This document shows positions 8,185 to 18,678 of a stretch of DNA of 64,000 nt, piece after piece. Origin of the DNA: Lysobacter auxotrophicus (GTDB lineage Bacteria > Pseudomonadota > Gammaproteobacteria > Xanthomonadales > Xanthomonadaceae); assembly GCF_027924565.1 (NCBI RefSeq), contig NZ_AP027041.1:3472001-3536000 (forward strand), in the 5' to 3' direction. Numbering within the stretch: position 1 is the stretch's first letter; each line of letters begins with the position of its first letter. The notes beneath the pieces were generated by a model. That model was not told the origin of the DNA. It saw nothing but the letters and a program-made list of their open reading frames with translations, and did no database searches. Position numbers and translations under genes: made by a program.

Positions 8185-9204
8185 ATGTCCGAACGCACCG
8201 ACGCACGCCTGCTCGACCCCGGCTTCGACCTCACCCTGCGGCCCATGCGCTATCCGCAGTTCTACGAGATGTACCGCGACGCCATCCGCAACACGTGGAC
8301 GGTGGAGGAAGTCGATTTCTCGCTCGACGTCAACGACCTCAAGCACAAGCTCGGGCCGGCCGAACGCCACCTCATCGAGCGCCTGGTCGCATTCTTCGCC
8401 ACGGGCGATTCGATCGTCGCCAACAACCTCGTGCTCAACCTCTACCAGCACATCAACGCGCCCGAAGCGCGCATGTACCTCTCGCGCCAGCTCTACGAGG
8501 AGGCGCTGCACGTGCAGTTCTACCTCACGCTGCTGGACACCTACCTGCCCGATCCGGTGGCGCGGGCGAAGGCGTTCGCGGCGGTGGAGAACATCCCGTC
8601 GATCCGCGCGAAGGCGGAGTTCTGCTTCAAGTGGATCGATTCGATCCAGGATCTGAAGCGCATCGAAACCGTCGAAGAACGCCGGCAGTTCCTGCTGAAC
8701 CTGATCTGCTTCGCGTGCTGCATCGAAGGCCTGTTCTTCTTCGCGGCGTTCGCGTACGTGTATTACCTGCGTTCGCGCGGCCTGCTGCACGGGTTGGCGT
8801 CGGGCACCAACTGGGTGTTCCGCGACGAAAGCTGCCACATGGCGTTCGCGTTCGAAGTGATCCGCACCGCGCGCAGCGAGGAGCCGGAACTGTTCGACGA
8901 CCAGCTGAAGGCGCAGGTCGTGCGGATGCTGGAGGAAGCCGTCGAGTGCGAGATGCAGTTCGCGCAGGACGTGCTGTCGGGTGGCGTCGCGGGCCTGTCG
9001 CCGAAGGACATGCGCCAGTACCTGCAGTACTGCGCGGACCAGCGCCTGGCGCAGCTGGGGCTTTCGAAACATTTCAACGCAAGCAACCCGTTCGCCTTCA
9101 TGGACCTGCAGGACGTGCAGGAAGTGACGAACTTCTTCGAACGCCGCGTGTCGGCGTACCAGGTCGGCGTGGAAGGCGAAGTCGCGTTCGACGCGGCGTT
9201 CTGA
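8185..9204 (+). CDS. nrdB: Ribonucleoside-diphosphate reductase class Ia, beta subunit
   Basis: A 339-residue radical-generating subunit of the ferritin-like family. It houses the diiron-tyrosyl radical cofactor and pairs with NrdA. Iron-ligand helices are visible in FFATGDSIVANNLV, YLSRQLYEEALHVQFY, FFFAAFAYVYYLRSRG and RDESCHMAFAFEVIR. The C-terminal tail that docks in NrdA is present (EGEVAFDAAF). It sits 301 bp after nrdA, past the palindromic repeats. The ATG at 8185 gives the MSERTDARLLDPGFDLTLRPM start with a weak ribosome binding site. It is presumably under the same riboswitch. Confidence 0.95.
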   Translation: MSERTDARLLDPGFDLTLRPMRYPQFYEMYRDAIRNTWTVEEVDFSLDVNDLKHKLGPAERHLIERLVAFFATGDSIVANNLVLNLYQHINAPEARMYLSRQLYEEALHVQFYLTLLDTYLPDPVARAKAFAAVENIPSIRAKAEFCFKWIDSIQDLKRIETVEERRQFLLNLICFACCIEGLFFFAAFAYVYYLRSRGLLHGLASGTNWVFRDESCHMAFAFEVIRTARSEEPELFDDQLKAQVVRMLEEAVECEMQFAQDVLSGGVAGLSPKDMRQYLQYCADQRLAQLGLSKHFNASNPFAFMDLQDVQEVTNFFERRVSAYQVGVEGEVAFDAAF

Positions 9205-9330
9205 CGAACGGCGCGGCACGCGTCCGCGCTTTCCGACGAATGGCAAGGCGACAAGGTCACCTGTCGCGTCCGGTTTACGGCGGGCGCGACAGACTTACAC
9301 TCCGCGCGCTTTCGACACCGGAGTTCGACC

Positions 9331-9834
9331 ATGAACGCACGTACGCCCCTGGCCATCGCGCTGCTGTTCTGCGCGGCTGCAACCGTTTCCGCACAGACCC
9401 GTCCCGCAACGCCGCAGCCCAAACCGCAGGCGGCGCCCGCAACGCAATCCGCAGCCTCGCCTGCCGCCTCCATCGGAGCGGTCGCGCCCAACAACGTGAT
9501 GCAGGCCGCGCTGGTGGTGATCGAACTGATCGACAACGGCAAGGTCGCGCAGGTGTGGCAGGGCGCGTCGCCTGTCGCCCGCGGCGCGTCCACCGAAAAG
9601 CAGTTCGTCGACGAGATCACGGGCAAGCGCAAAGCGCTGGGCGCGCCGGTCGCGCGCGAATGGACCAGCATTTCCAAGCAGATGGTCGCCTCCGGCGACA
9701 GCGTGCCGGCCGGTGCGTACGTCAGCGCGCGCTTCCAGACGCGGTTCTCGAACAACCAGGTCGCCGAGGAGCTGGTTTCGCTCCACTTCGACGACGACGG
9801 CAACTGGCGCCTGGCCGGTTACACGATCAAGTAA
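9331..9834 (+). CDS. DUF4019 periplasmic protein
   Basis: A 167-residue protein with a signal peptide (cleavage likely after VSA), a Pro/Ala-rich linker, then a domain with WQGASPVARGASTEKQFVDEI and FQTRFSNNQVAEELVSLHF, which I recognise as DUF4019. The family is small, secreted and of unknown function; it often resembles a SnoaL/NTF2-like fold. It follows nrdB by 126 bp on the same strand but probably has its own promoter, since no functional tie to dNTP synthesis is known. It ends convergently with the DUF3999 gene. Confidence 0.8.
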   Translation: MNARTPLAIALLFCAAATVSAQTRPATPQPKPQAAPATQSAASPAASIGAVAPNNVMQAALVVIELIDNGKVAQVWQGASPVARGASTEKQFVDEITGKRKALGAPVAREWTSISKQMVASGDSVPAGAYVSARFQTRFSNNQVAEELVSLHFDDDGNWRLAGYTIK

Positions 9835-9848
9835 TCGCCGTATGCGGG

Positions 9849-9872
9849 ATGCCGGCGCGCGGGCGCCGGCAT
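9849..9872. terminator. Bidirectional hairpin between convergent genes
   Basis: ATGCCGGCGC and GCGCCGGCAT form a 10-bp perfect stem in the 46-bp space between the converging DUF4019 and DUF3999 stop codons. There is no strong U-run on either strand. Confidence 0.5.
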
Positions 9873-9880
9873 GGCCGGGT

Positions 9881-11233
9881 TCACTGCGCGGGCTTGCGCA
9901 TCAGGCTGATCGCGAAGCCGCCGACGAGCGCGGCACCGGCGATCAGCAATGCCCACAGCAACCAGGTTTTCCAGTCGCGCGGAGCCGGCGCGGGCGTGAG
10001 CGCCGATGCGCCGCCACGCTCGCGCGATTCGCCGAGGGTCGCGACCGCGGGTTCCCACGACGCGCCGCGCTGGGCACGCACGGCATCGACGAGCGGCCCG
10101 ATCGGCGCGTCGGCACGTGACGAGCGCGCGCTGCCCGCCACCAGCACGAACGGCGCCTGCCCGCTGGCGACGAAGACCAGCGCTTCCGGCCGATAGCCGA
10201 GCCGCAGCTGCGGCACGTCGCTCGACCGCGCGCCGCCGAGGGGCGTCAGTCGCCAGAAGCGTTCGCGATGCACACCGTCCAGCGGCTGCGGTGGCGACGC
10301 GTCGCTCGCGCCGTCCCGCGCCAGGCGAAAGGCCACCCACGGTGTCGCGACGTCGCGCCACGGGCGCGTCGCATCGTCGCGTGCCTGGATCCGCCACTGG
10401 CCCGTGCTGTTGCCGGGCAACGCGATGTCCGCACGCGCGACGGGGAAGCGGCCGTCGAGTTCGTATTCGTAGTGCACCGCGCCACCCGGCTCGTCGACGC
10501 GCTTGCCTGCCAGCACGTTCCATTGCCATGCGGGCGCGACCTCCGGCGCCTGCAGTTCGGCGGTGATCGCCGACAGCTGCAGCGGCCGCGCCTGCGGATC
10601 CAGCGGCATCACGCGCAGGTAGCGCGCCTTCGCCGGCGACAGTTCGATGCGATCACGCACGACGCGTTGGCCGGCGTTAGTGAGTTCGACCAGATGCGCC
10701 TCGTCGGCGACGGTTCGCCACTGGCGCAGGTCGTCGGAAGCGCTCACGCGCACGCCAAGGTCGAACGGCGCCTGCCCTTGCGCCCACTGCACGCGCAATG
10801 CGTGGATGGGAGCTTCGACAGCGCTGGCATCGAGCAGGAATCCGTTGCCTGCGACCGGACCGCCGCCGCCGCGCAGCTCGACGCGGCGCAGGCGGCCGTC
10901 GGTGTCGATCTCGCTGATCGACGCCACGTCGTTGCCGCGGAACGTCGGCGGCAACGGGAACCACGGCAGTCCAACGGTGGCCGGCGCGCGCGTGGCAGGC
11001 CGCGAGGGATCGAGCAACGCGGCAGGCGCCGGCTGGCCCCGCGCGTCCAGCACGTCCAGGTCGGACAGCGCGGGCGATTGCAGTTGCCGATACACGGAGG
11101 CGTCGAGCACGACGCGATACGCGCCGGCGTCGGGCGCGCCCGGCTGCAGCGGCCATTCGCGTGCGTAGTCGCTCGCGGCGGCCGCGGCAGTCGCCGCGAT
11201 TGGCACCATCAAGATCAGCAGCCACTTCTTCAT
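9881..11233 (-). CDS. DUF3999 domain envelope protein
   Basis: A 450-residue protein with an N-terminal signal peptide (MKKWLLILMVPIAATAAAAA), a long extracytoplasmic beta-rich region typical of DUF3999 (YRVVLDASVYRQLQSPALSD, LRVMPLDPQARPLQLS), and one C-terminal membrane helix (WLLWALLIAGAALVGGFAI) followed by a short basic tail. Its ATG overlaps the stop of the upstream DUF2339 gene (ATGA), so the two are translationally coupled. The function is unknown. Co-occurrence of the two families in other gammaproteobacteria suggests one envelope complex, which is inference. A longer open frame upstream is the antisense of the DUF2339 gene and was not used. Confidence 0.85.
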   Translation of the reverse strand: MKKWLLILMVPIAATAAAAASDYAREWPLQPGAPDAGAYRVVLDASVYRQLQSPALSDLDVLDARGQPAPAALLDPSRPATRAPATVGLPWFPLPPTFRGNDVASISEIDTDGRLRRVELRGGGGPVAGNGFLLDASAVEAPIHALRVQWAQGQAPFDLGVRVSASDDLRQWRTVADEAHLVELTNAGQRVVRDRIELSPAKARYLRVMPLDPQARPLQLSAITAELQAPEVAPAWQWNVLAGKRVDEPGGAVHYEYELDGRFPVARADIALPGNSTGQWRIQARDDATRPWRDVATPWVAFRLARDGASDASPPQPLDGVHRERFWRLTPLGGARSSDVPQLRLGYRPEALVFVASGQAPFVLVAGSARSSRADAPIGPLVDAVRAQRGASWEPAVATLGESRERGGASALTPAPAPRDWKTWLLWALLIAGAALVGGFAISLMRKPAQ

Positions 11234-13908
11234 GCAGGTTCGGTCTCCGCGTGGTCCGCGTTCGAAGGATGGCGCGGCGGCACCGGCGCGATGTAACCCA
11301 CCACCGTGCACAGCAGGCCGTAGGCGATGAACGACGCGATGCCCAGGCCGTTGCCGAGGTTGCCGCGATCGACCAGCAGCAGCTTCGCCAGCACCACGCC
11401 CATCAGCACCGCGCCGGCAAGCCACAGCCCGCGCTGGCCGCGGCGCGAGCCGAGCACCCAGCCGATCACGCCCAGCACGCTCCAGGTGACGCTCAGGCTC
11501 GTCTGCGCGAGGCTGGTGTGGAGCAACGCCTCGGTCCACGCCACGCCGCCCCAGTGGTTCACGGTGCGTAGCACGCACGCGGTCACCAGCGCGAAGCCGG
11601 CAAGCGACAGCGTGATCGGCCGCAGGCGACGCAACGCGTCGGGCGCATCGTCGGTGACGAGCCAGCGCGCCAGCAGCACGAGCACGGCGAGCTGTGCGAG
11701 TTCGAGCGGATTGAGCAGCGGAATCCACGGCAGCGGCGCGCCACCATGGGCACTGAACAGCGCAAGCAGCCATCCGAAGGCCAGCACCGCGAAGCACGTG
11801 GCCTGCAGCGCGGTGCGACTCGAATCGAAACGTTCGCCCAGCGGCGCCGACAGCCACGACCAGCGGAACAGGCTCATCGCGGCGAGCGCGCACCACGGCA
11901 GCGCGAGCCCCAGCACGCGCCAGCCGCCCGCGAGCGCGAAGCGGTGGCTCAGCCATTCCAGCAACAGCGAGATCGCCAGCGGCCACACGAGCAGCCAGAC
12001 GAACTGCGCGCGCGCGGCGATGGCATGCGCGCTGGCGCGCAGGCACACGAGCGATCGCACGCCCAGCACCGCATAGACGAGCCAGCTCCATCCGCCGTGG
12101 CCGGCGAAGGGATGCCCGTGCACCTGCGTCTGCACCCACGCGATCGGCGCAGCCGCGACCAGCGCGCCCAGCGTGGTCCACGCGAGCGCGGTCGCGGGAC
12201 GACGTCGTTGCACTTCCGCCGCGAGCCAGCCCGTCACGACGATCACCGCAAGCAGCACGTCGGCACGCGACGTCGGCATCACGAAACGCTCGACTTCGTT
12301 CACCGCATTGCCCAGCCACCACACCAGGCCCCACAGGTAGAAGGCCGTCGCGAACACGTCGTGGTCGGACCGGTTCCGGTAACTCCACGCGATGGCGAAT
12401 CCCGCCAGCGCGATGAGCAGCGCGCTCATGAACACCGGATTGGCGATGGCGTCGTCGACCGGAACCGCTGCGCCAACGCCGAAGGCATACGCCGCCAGGA
12501 ACTGCAGCAACATGCCGCCCAACTGCGGCCAACGTCGCTGCTGGCGAAGGCCGAGCCACACCAGCCCCGCGCCTTCCAGGGCGAAGACGCTCGCCGTCGC
12601 GCGCGCGGACAGCGCCAACGGCACGGCGAGCGTCGCGAAGCCGACCGCGAGCAGCGCGTAGACCGGCGTGAGCGCGCCATAGCCTTCGCGGCGGCGCAGC
12701 CATGCGGCGAGCAGCGCGTAGATCGCCGCCAACCCGAGCGCGTTGAACGCGAGCGGCAGTCGATCGCCCTCGAGCAGCCCCGCCTGCATCGAGAACGCCA
12801 CCAGCGGCGTGCCGAACATCAGGCACCCTTCGACGAAACCGCGCCGCCCCTCCGGCTGCCTGCGCGCATGCAGCAGCGGTATCGCGAGGTAGATCGCGAA
12901 GAACAGCAGCAGGAACGGCTCGGTGGTCGCGAACTTCTCCGGCTGGTACGCGGAAACGCCCCACAGCGCGCCGATGCCAAAGGTGAAGGCGAAGCCGAGT
13001 ACGTTGAGCAGTCGCCACGACTTCCACCACGCCACGCCCGCAACCGCGAGGTTGAGCACGGCGTAGTAGGAGAACAGCGCAACATGGTTGCCGCTGCCGG
13101 TCGACAGCCAGATCGGCGCGAGGAAACCGGCCAGCAGCGCGAACACCGCCAGTGCCTTCGCGTCCTGCAGCACCGCGAGCGCGCCGGCACCGGCGACCAG
13201 CAGCACGCTCAGTGCGAACTCGGGCCCGGCGTCCAGCAGGCCGTAGAGCTTGAAGGCCGCGAAGACCGTGAGCAGCAGGATGCCGATCGCCCCGCCCTGC
13301 AGGCTGAGCGCGAAGACGCGGTTGTGCTCGCGCTTGCGCCATGCGAAGACGAGCGCCGCGAGCGATGCGGCGGCGATGCCGGCCAGGCGCAGTTCGATCG
13401 GCATGCGCATCCAGCCCTGGTCGCTGGCGTATTTCAGCAGCGACGCGACGCCGGCGAACAGCACGAGGATGCCGATCTTGACCGGCACGTTCCCCGTCAT
13501 GAACCAGCGCTGCACCATGCGCAGGCCCATCGTGATGGCGTCCGGACGCGCAGGCGCGACGCGGGCGCGCGGCGGCGGTGTGCGTGGCGCTTCAGGAGCG
13601 GGCTGCTCGGCGCGCCAGGCTTCGGGCAATTCGCCCGGCTTGGGTTTCGGTGTCGGAATCGGCGCCTCCCGGACCACCGGCGGCGGTGCGGCCGCGGGCA
13701 TCGGAGGCGGCACGGGTGCGACGAGGGGCATTTCGCGCGGCGGAGCGCTCGCGGCTTCGCGCACCGCGCTGGCGCGACGCATCGCATCGAGCTGCCGCTC
13801 GAGATCGGCGACGCGCACCTTCACGCCACTGAGCGACACCAGCGCGACGATCAGCAACACCGGCACGGCAAGCACCGCGAGCGCGACCAGAACCAGCAAC
13901 CCTTCCAT
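11230..13908 (-). CDS. DUF2339 polytopic membrane protein
   Basis: An 892-residue inner-membrane protein. An N-terminal transmembrane helix is followed by a short coiled segment (VRVADLERQLDAMRR) and a Pro-rich linker of about 100 residues. Then come a conserved helix block (RWFMTGNVPVKIGILVLFAG, LRLAGIAAASLAALVFAWRK) and more than twenty further hydrophobic segments to the C-terminus. This architecture is DUF2339. No catalytic motif is visible. It is translationally coupled to the DUF3999 gene. The biological role is unknown; cell-envelope homeostasis is often suggested but cannot be read from the sequence. Confidence 0.87.
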   Translation of the reverse strand: MEGLLVLVALAVLAVPVLLIVALVSLSGVKVRVADLERQLDAMRRASAVREAASAPPREMPLVAPVPPPMPAAAPPPVVREAPIPTPKPKPGELPEAWRAEQPAPEAPRTPPPRARVAPARPDAITMGLRMVQRWFMTGNVPVKIGILVLFAGVASLLKYASDQGWMRMPIELRLAGIAAASLAALVFAWRKREHNRVFALSLQGGAIGILLLTVFAAFKLYGLLDAGPEFALSVLLVAGAGALAVLQDAKALAVFALLAGFLAPIWLSTGSGNHVALFSYYAVLNLAVAGVAWWKSWRLLNVLGFAFTFGIGALWGVSAYQPEKFATTEPFLLLFFAIYLAIPLLHARRQPEGRRGFVEGCLMFGTPLVAFSMQAGLLEGDRLPLAFNALGLAAIYALLAAWLRRREGYGALTPVYALLAVGFATLAVPLALSARATASVFALEGAGLVWLGLRQQRRWPQLGGMLLQFLAAYAFGVGAAVPVDDAIANPVFMSALLIALAGFAIAWSYRNRSDHDVFATAFYLWGLVWWLGNAVNEVERFVMPTSRADVLLAVIVVTGWLAAEVQRRRPATALAWTTLGALVAAAPIAWVQTQVHGHPFAGHGGWSWLVYAVLGVRSLVCLRASAHAIAARAQFVWLLVWPLAISLLLEWLSHRFALAGGWRVLGLALPWCALAAMSLFRWSWLSAPLGERFDSSRTALQATCFAVLAFGWLLALFSAHGGAPLPWIPLLNPLELAQLAVLVLLARWLVTDDAPDALRRLRPITLSLAGFALVTACVLRTVNHWGGVAWTEALLHTSLAQTSLSVTWSVLGVIGWVLGSRRGQRGLWLAGAVLMGVVLAKLLLVDRGNLGNGLGIASFIAYGLLCTVVGYIAPVPPRHPSNADHAETEPA

Positions 13909-14027
13909 GCGATGTCCCCGGGCCGGTCGCCGCCGTCGGCGGTCCTGTCGTTCCGTCCCCTTCGGGATCGCAGCCTCGGCGAATCGACGGCGCATTGCAA
14001 CTGCGCCGCGATAAGAGAATGCCTGCG

Positions 14028-14456
14028 TCAGACCGTCGGCAGGCCCAGCGGCAGCGCGCCCTTGCGTTCCATCAGCCCGAGGCCGTAACGCAGGCTGTAG
14101 CCGATCTTTTCCGCATACGCATACACGCGCTCGACCTGATCGGGCGGCAGCACGTCGCGCGCGGTCTCGCGCCACAACGAAAGCCAGCGATCGAAGTGCT
14201 CGGCTCGGATCGGATGCGGGCGATGCGCGGCCATCGGGTTGCCGCGATAACTTCGGGTGCCCAGCGCGACCGACGACCAGAACTGCGTCAGCATGCGCTT
14301 GTGTTCGGGCCAGTCGTCGATGGCGGCGTTGAAGACGGGACCGAGTTCGGGATCGGCGCGCACGCGTTCGTAGAAACGGTCGACCAGTTCGGCCAGGTGC
14401 CGCTCGGTCAATGCGTCGTCGGCCGGCGGGCTGGACAGTTCGCGCGTGTCGTTCAT
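14028..14456 (-). CDS. Group III truncated hemoglobin
   Basis: A 142-residue globin of the group III (P) truncated family. Visible are LVDRFYERVRADPELGPVFN (B/C helices with Tyr-B10-like and Phe positions), WPEHKRMLTQFWSSVALGTR, and the proximal-His region HPIRAEHFDRWLSLWRETA. These proteins bind O2 or NO with a heme in the cytoplasm and are linked to microaerobic or nitrosative stress. The ATG at 14456 is chosen because the extra upstream codons are not conserved in character. It is downstream of gapA on the same strand with a hairpin between, so probably separately expressed. Confidence 0.88.
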   Translation of the reverse strand: MNDTRELSSPPADDALTERHLAELVDRFYERVRADPELGPVFNAAIDDWPEHKRMLTQFWSSVALGTRSYRGNPMAAHRPHPIRAEHFDRWLSLWRETARDVLPPDQVERVYAYAEKIGYSLRYGLGLMERKGALPLGLPTV

Positions 14457-14520
14457 GGGGGTGTAGTGCGGCCGAGGTGCCCGAAAACAAGGGCGTTGCT
14501 GCGGATGCGGGCCCTGAAAC

Positions 14521-14550
14521 GGCAAGGGCCGGCATTCAGCCGGCCCTGCC
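14521..14550 (-). terminator. Terminator-like hairpin downstream of gapA
   Basis: GGCAAGGGCCGGC pairs with GCCGGCCCTGCC around ATTCA, with one mismatch, 22 bp after the gapA stop. On the transcribed strand the stem is followed by GTTTC, a short weak T-run. Confidence 0.55.
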
Positions 14551-14571
14551 AGGGTTTGCGTCGATCGCGAC

Positions 14572-16413
<1,842 letters not shown>

Positions 16414-16483
16414 CAGCGCGCAGGGCGCTTGCCCGACGCGCGAATGCGCTCGGACGGCAATCCTCGCGAGCGGCCGTGCCGGC

Positions 16484-16489
16484 TAAAAT
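16484..16489 (+). promoter_or_regulatory. -10 box placing transcription start on the S1/P1 nuclease ATG
   Basis: TAAAAT ends 6 bp before the ATG at 16496, inside a GCCGGC-TAAAAT-GCCGGC inverted repeat. Transcription would begin at or next to the A of the start codon, giving a leaderless message. There is no ribosome binding site, in agreement. Confidence 0.45.
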
Positions 16490-16495
16490 GCCGGC

Positions 16496-17296
16496 ATGGC
16501 CCGTTTTCTTTTCGTCCTCCTCCTCGCCTTTTCTCTCGTGCCGCAGCCCGCGCACGCGTGGGGTCGCCTCGGCCATCGCCTGGTCGCCGCGCTCGCGTGG
16601 GACGACCTCACCCCGCAGGCACGCGCACGGATCGCGATGCTGCTGGAAGGCGAAGCCGACCCGACGCTCCCGGGCATCGCCAGCTGGGCGGACGAACTGC
16701 GTGAGCACGATCCCGACCTCGGCAAGCGCACCGGTCGCTGGCACTACGTCAACATCGCCGAGGACGGTTGCCATTACGACGCCGCGACGCATTGCAAGGG
16801 CGGCGACTGCGTGGTCGAAGCGATCCGCGCGCAGACCGCGATCCTCGCCGACGCGTCACGCAGCAAGGCCGAGCGCCTGCAGGCGCTGAAGTTCGTCGTG
16901 CACTTCGTCGGCGACGTCCACCAGCCGCTGCACGCGGGATTCGGCCGCGACAAGGGCGGCAACGATTTCCAGCTCCAGTTCGACGGTCGCGGCACCAACC
17001 TGCATTCGCTGTGGGACAGCGGCATGCTCAAGGCAGCCGATCTGGAAGAAGCCCAATGGCTGCAACGCCTGCGCGCGATCCCGCTCGCCGTGGACCTTCC
17101 GCCGCAACCGCTGTCGCCGCCGTCGGCGCAGTGGGCGGAAGCCTCGTGCCGCATCGTGCTGCGCCCGGGTTTCTATCCGTCCAAGGCGACCATCGGCGAC
17201 GCCTACGTGCAGACCTGGCGACCGCTGGCCGAGGAGCAGCTGCGTCGCGGCGGCGCGGAACTGGCGGTCACGCTCAACGCCGCGTTGTCGCGCTGA
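16496..17296 (+). CDS. S1/P1-family secreted nuclease
   Basis: A 266-residue secreted protein with a signal peptide cleaved after PAHA, leaving an N-terminal Trp as in P1 nuclease (WGRLGHRLVAALA). That Trp and the His of GHRLVA are trinuclear zinc ligands in the family. Further ligands are visible in IASWADELREHDPDL, WHYVNIAEDG, VVHFVGDVHQPLHAGFGRDKGGNDF and NLHSLWDSGML. The enzymes cleave single-stranded DNA and RNA and can release phosphate from nucleotides. The zinc ligand set looks complete. It starts about 80 bp after ompW and has a -10 box directly before the ATG. Confidence 0.93.
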   Translation: MARFLFVLLLAFSLVPQPAHAWGRLGHRLVAALAWDDLTPQARARIAMLLEGEADPTLPGIASWADELREHDPDLGKRTGRWHYVNIAEDGCHYDAATHCKGGDCVVEAIRAQTAILADASRSKAERLQALKFVVHFVGDVHQPLHAGFGRDKGGNDFQLQFDGRGTNLHSLWDSGMLKAADLEEAQWLQRLRAIPLAVDLPPQPLSPPSAQWAEASCRIVLRPGFYPSKATIGDAYVQTWRPLAEEQLRRGGAELAVTLNAALSR

Positions 17297-17377
17297 TTTA
17301 ACGCCGCGCGATCACAAGCCGCGCGCCGATCCGCTAGATTGGCGCGGCGGGGCGTGCGGCTCCGCACGGAGACCGCG

Positions 17378-18244
17378 ATGAAGCCCGACGTCCAGCCGTT
17401 CTTCCACGCCGACAGCAATACGTGGACGTACCTCGTCCGCGACCCGTCGGGCACCGCGGCTGCCATCATCGACCCGGTGCTCGACTTCGACGCGAAGGCC
17501 GCGCGCACGTCGACGAACGCCGCACGGAAAGTGGCCGATGCCGCTCGCGAGCGCGGACTCGACGTGCAATGGATCCTGGAAACGCACGCGCACGCCGATC
17601 ACCTGAGCGCGGCGCAGTGGTTCAGGTCGCAATGGCCCGGCGCGCAGGTCGCCATCGGCGAAGGCATCCGCGACGTGCAGAAGGCGTTCGCGCCGCTGTT
17701 CAACGTCGAAGACGATTTCCGTGCCGACGGCTCGCAGTTCGATCGCCTCTTCGCCGACGGCGACACGTTCCGCATCGGCGCGCTCGACGCGCGCGTGATC
17801 GCGGTGCCGGGCCATACCAGCGACAGTTGCGCCTACCTCATCGGCGATGCGCTGTTCACCGGCGATTCGTTGTTCATGCCCGACGGCGGCACGGCACGCT
17901 GCGATTTCCCCGGCGGCGATGCGCGCACGCTGTTCCGGTCGATCCGCCGGCTGTTCGAATCGCTGCCCGGCGACACGCGCGTGTTCGTCTGCCACGACTA
18001 CGGCCCCGGCGGGCGCGAAGTCGCCTGCGAGACCACCCTCGCCTCGCAGCGCCGCGACAACATCCACGTGCGCGACGGCGCGAGCGAGGACGACTACGTC
18101 GCGCAACGCACCGCGCGCGATGCCACGCTCGCGATGCCCGCGCTGATCCTGCCGGCGGTGCAGACCAACATCCGTGCCGGCGCGCTGCCGCCGCCGGAGT
18201 CCAATGGCGTGCGCTACCTCAAGCTTCCGATCGATCGCTTCTGA
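17378..18244 (+). CDS. blh: MBL-fold metallo-hydrolase of the Blh / persulfide dioxygenase type
   Basis: A 288-residue metallo-beta-lactamase fold protein. The metal motif is THAHADHLSAAQWF, with later ligands in VPGHTSDSCAYLIGDALFTGDS and FVCHDYGPGG. The GGTARCDFPGG segment is characteristic of Blh and ETHE1-like sulfur enzymes, which oxidise glutathione persulfide using one iron atom. In Xylella and Agrobacterium, blh belongs to the sulfide-responsive BigR operon with YeeE/YedE transporters. Here two such transporters follow directly (9-bp gap), supporting the assignment. No bigR or rhodanese gene is in the window. The ATG at 17378 is chosen over an upstream in-frame start because homology begins at MKPDVQPFFH. 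Confidence 0.88.
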   Translation: MKPDVQPFFHADSNTWTYLVRDPSGTAAAIIDPVLDFDAKAARTSTNAARKVADAARERGLDVQWILETHAHADHLSAAQWFRSQWPGAQVAIGEGIRDVQKAFAPLFNVEDDFRADGSQFDRLFADGDTFRIGALDARVIAVPGHTSDSCAYLIGDALFTGDSLFMPDGGTARCDFPGGDARTLFRSIRRLFESLPGDTRVFVCHDYGPGGREVACETTLASQRRDNIHVRDGASEDDYVAQRTARDATLAMPALILPAVQTNIRAGALPPPESNGVRYLKLPIDRF

Positions 18245-18252
18245 GTCTTCCC

Positions 18253-18678
18253 ATGTCGACGTCCTTCACTCCCATCTCCGCACTGGTTGGCGGCGCGCTG
18301 ATCGGACTGGCCGCGACCTATCTGCTTGCCACCGTCGGCCGCATCGCGGGTATCAGCGGCATCCTCAACACCGCGATCGACCAGCGCGGCGAACGCGGCT
18401 GGCGGGTGGCGTTCCTGGTTGCCATGGTGGTCGCCGCAGGCGCCTGGTTCGCGTGGTCGGGCGCGATCCCACGCGCCGGCTTCCCATGGACGTGGCTGGT
18501 GCTCGCCGGCGCACTCGTGGGTTTCGGCACGCGGCTGGGCAACGGCTGCACGAGCGGCCATGGCATCTGCGGCCTCGCCCGGTTCTCGCGACGCTCGCTG
18601 TGGGCGGTGCTGGTCTTCATGGGCGCGGCGTTCGTCACGACGTACGTCGTGCGGCATGTCGCGGGCGGTCTGTCGTGA
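18253..18678 (+). CDS. YeeE/YedE half-transporter, first
   Basis: A 141-residue membrane protein with about four helices and the conserved sulfur-transport motif GNGCTSGHGICGLARFSRRS. YeeE/YedE (TsuA-like) proteins move thiosulfate or related sulfur compounds across the inner membrane, using cysteines in such motifs. Full-length members have two of these repeats; here the second is encoded by the next gene, whose GTG overlaps this stop codon (GTGA). The product probably assembles with that partner and feeds Blh. Confidence 0.88.
   Translation: MSTSFTPISALVGGALIGLAATYLLATVGRIAGISGILNTAIDQRGERGWRVAFLVAMVVAAGAWFAWSGAIPRAGFPWTWLVLAGALVGFGTRLGNGCTSGHGICGLARFSRRSLWAVLVFMGAAFVTTYVVRHVAGGLS

Noticed and set aside
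9881-13342. Apparent 1153-residue single protein ending in DUF3999
   Set aside because: The upstream part is an off-frame reading of the DUF2339 gene. The real DUF3999 protein begins at its signal peptide at 11233.
17300-17377. BigR operator upstream of blh
   Set aside because: CCGCTAGATTGGCGCGG is only a loose palindrome and does not resemble the AT-rich BigR sites I know.
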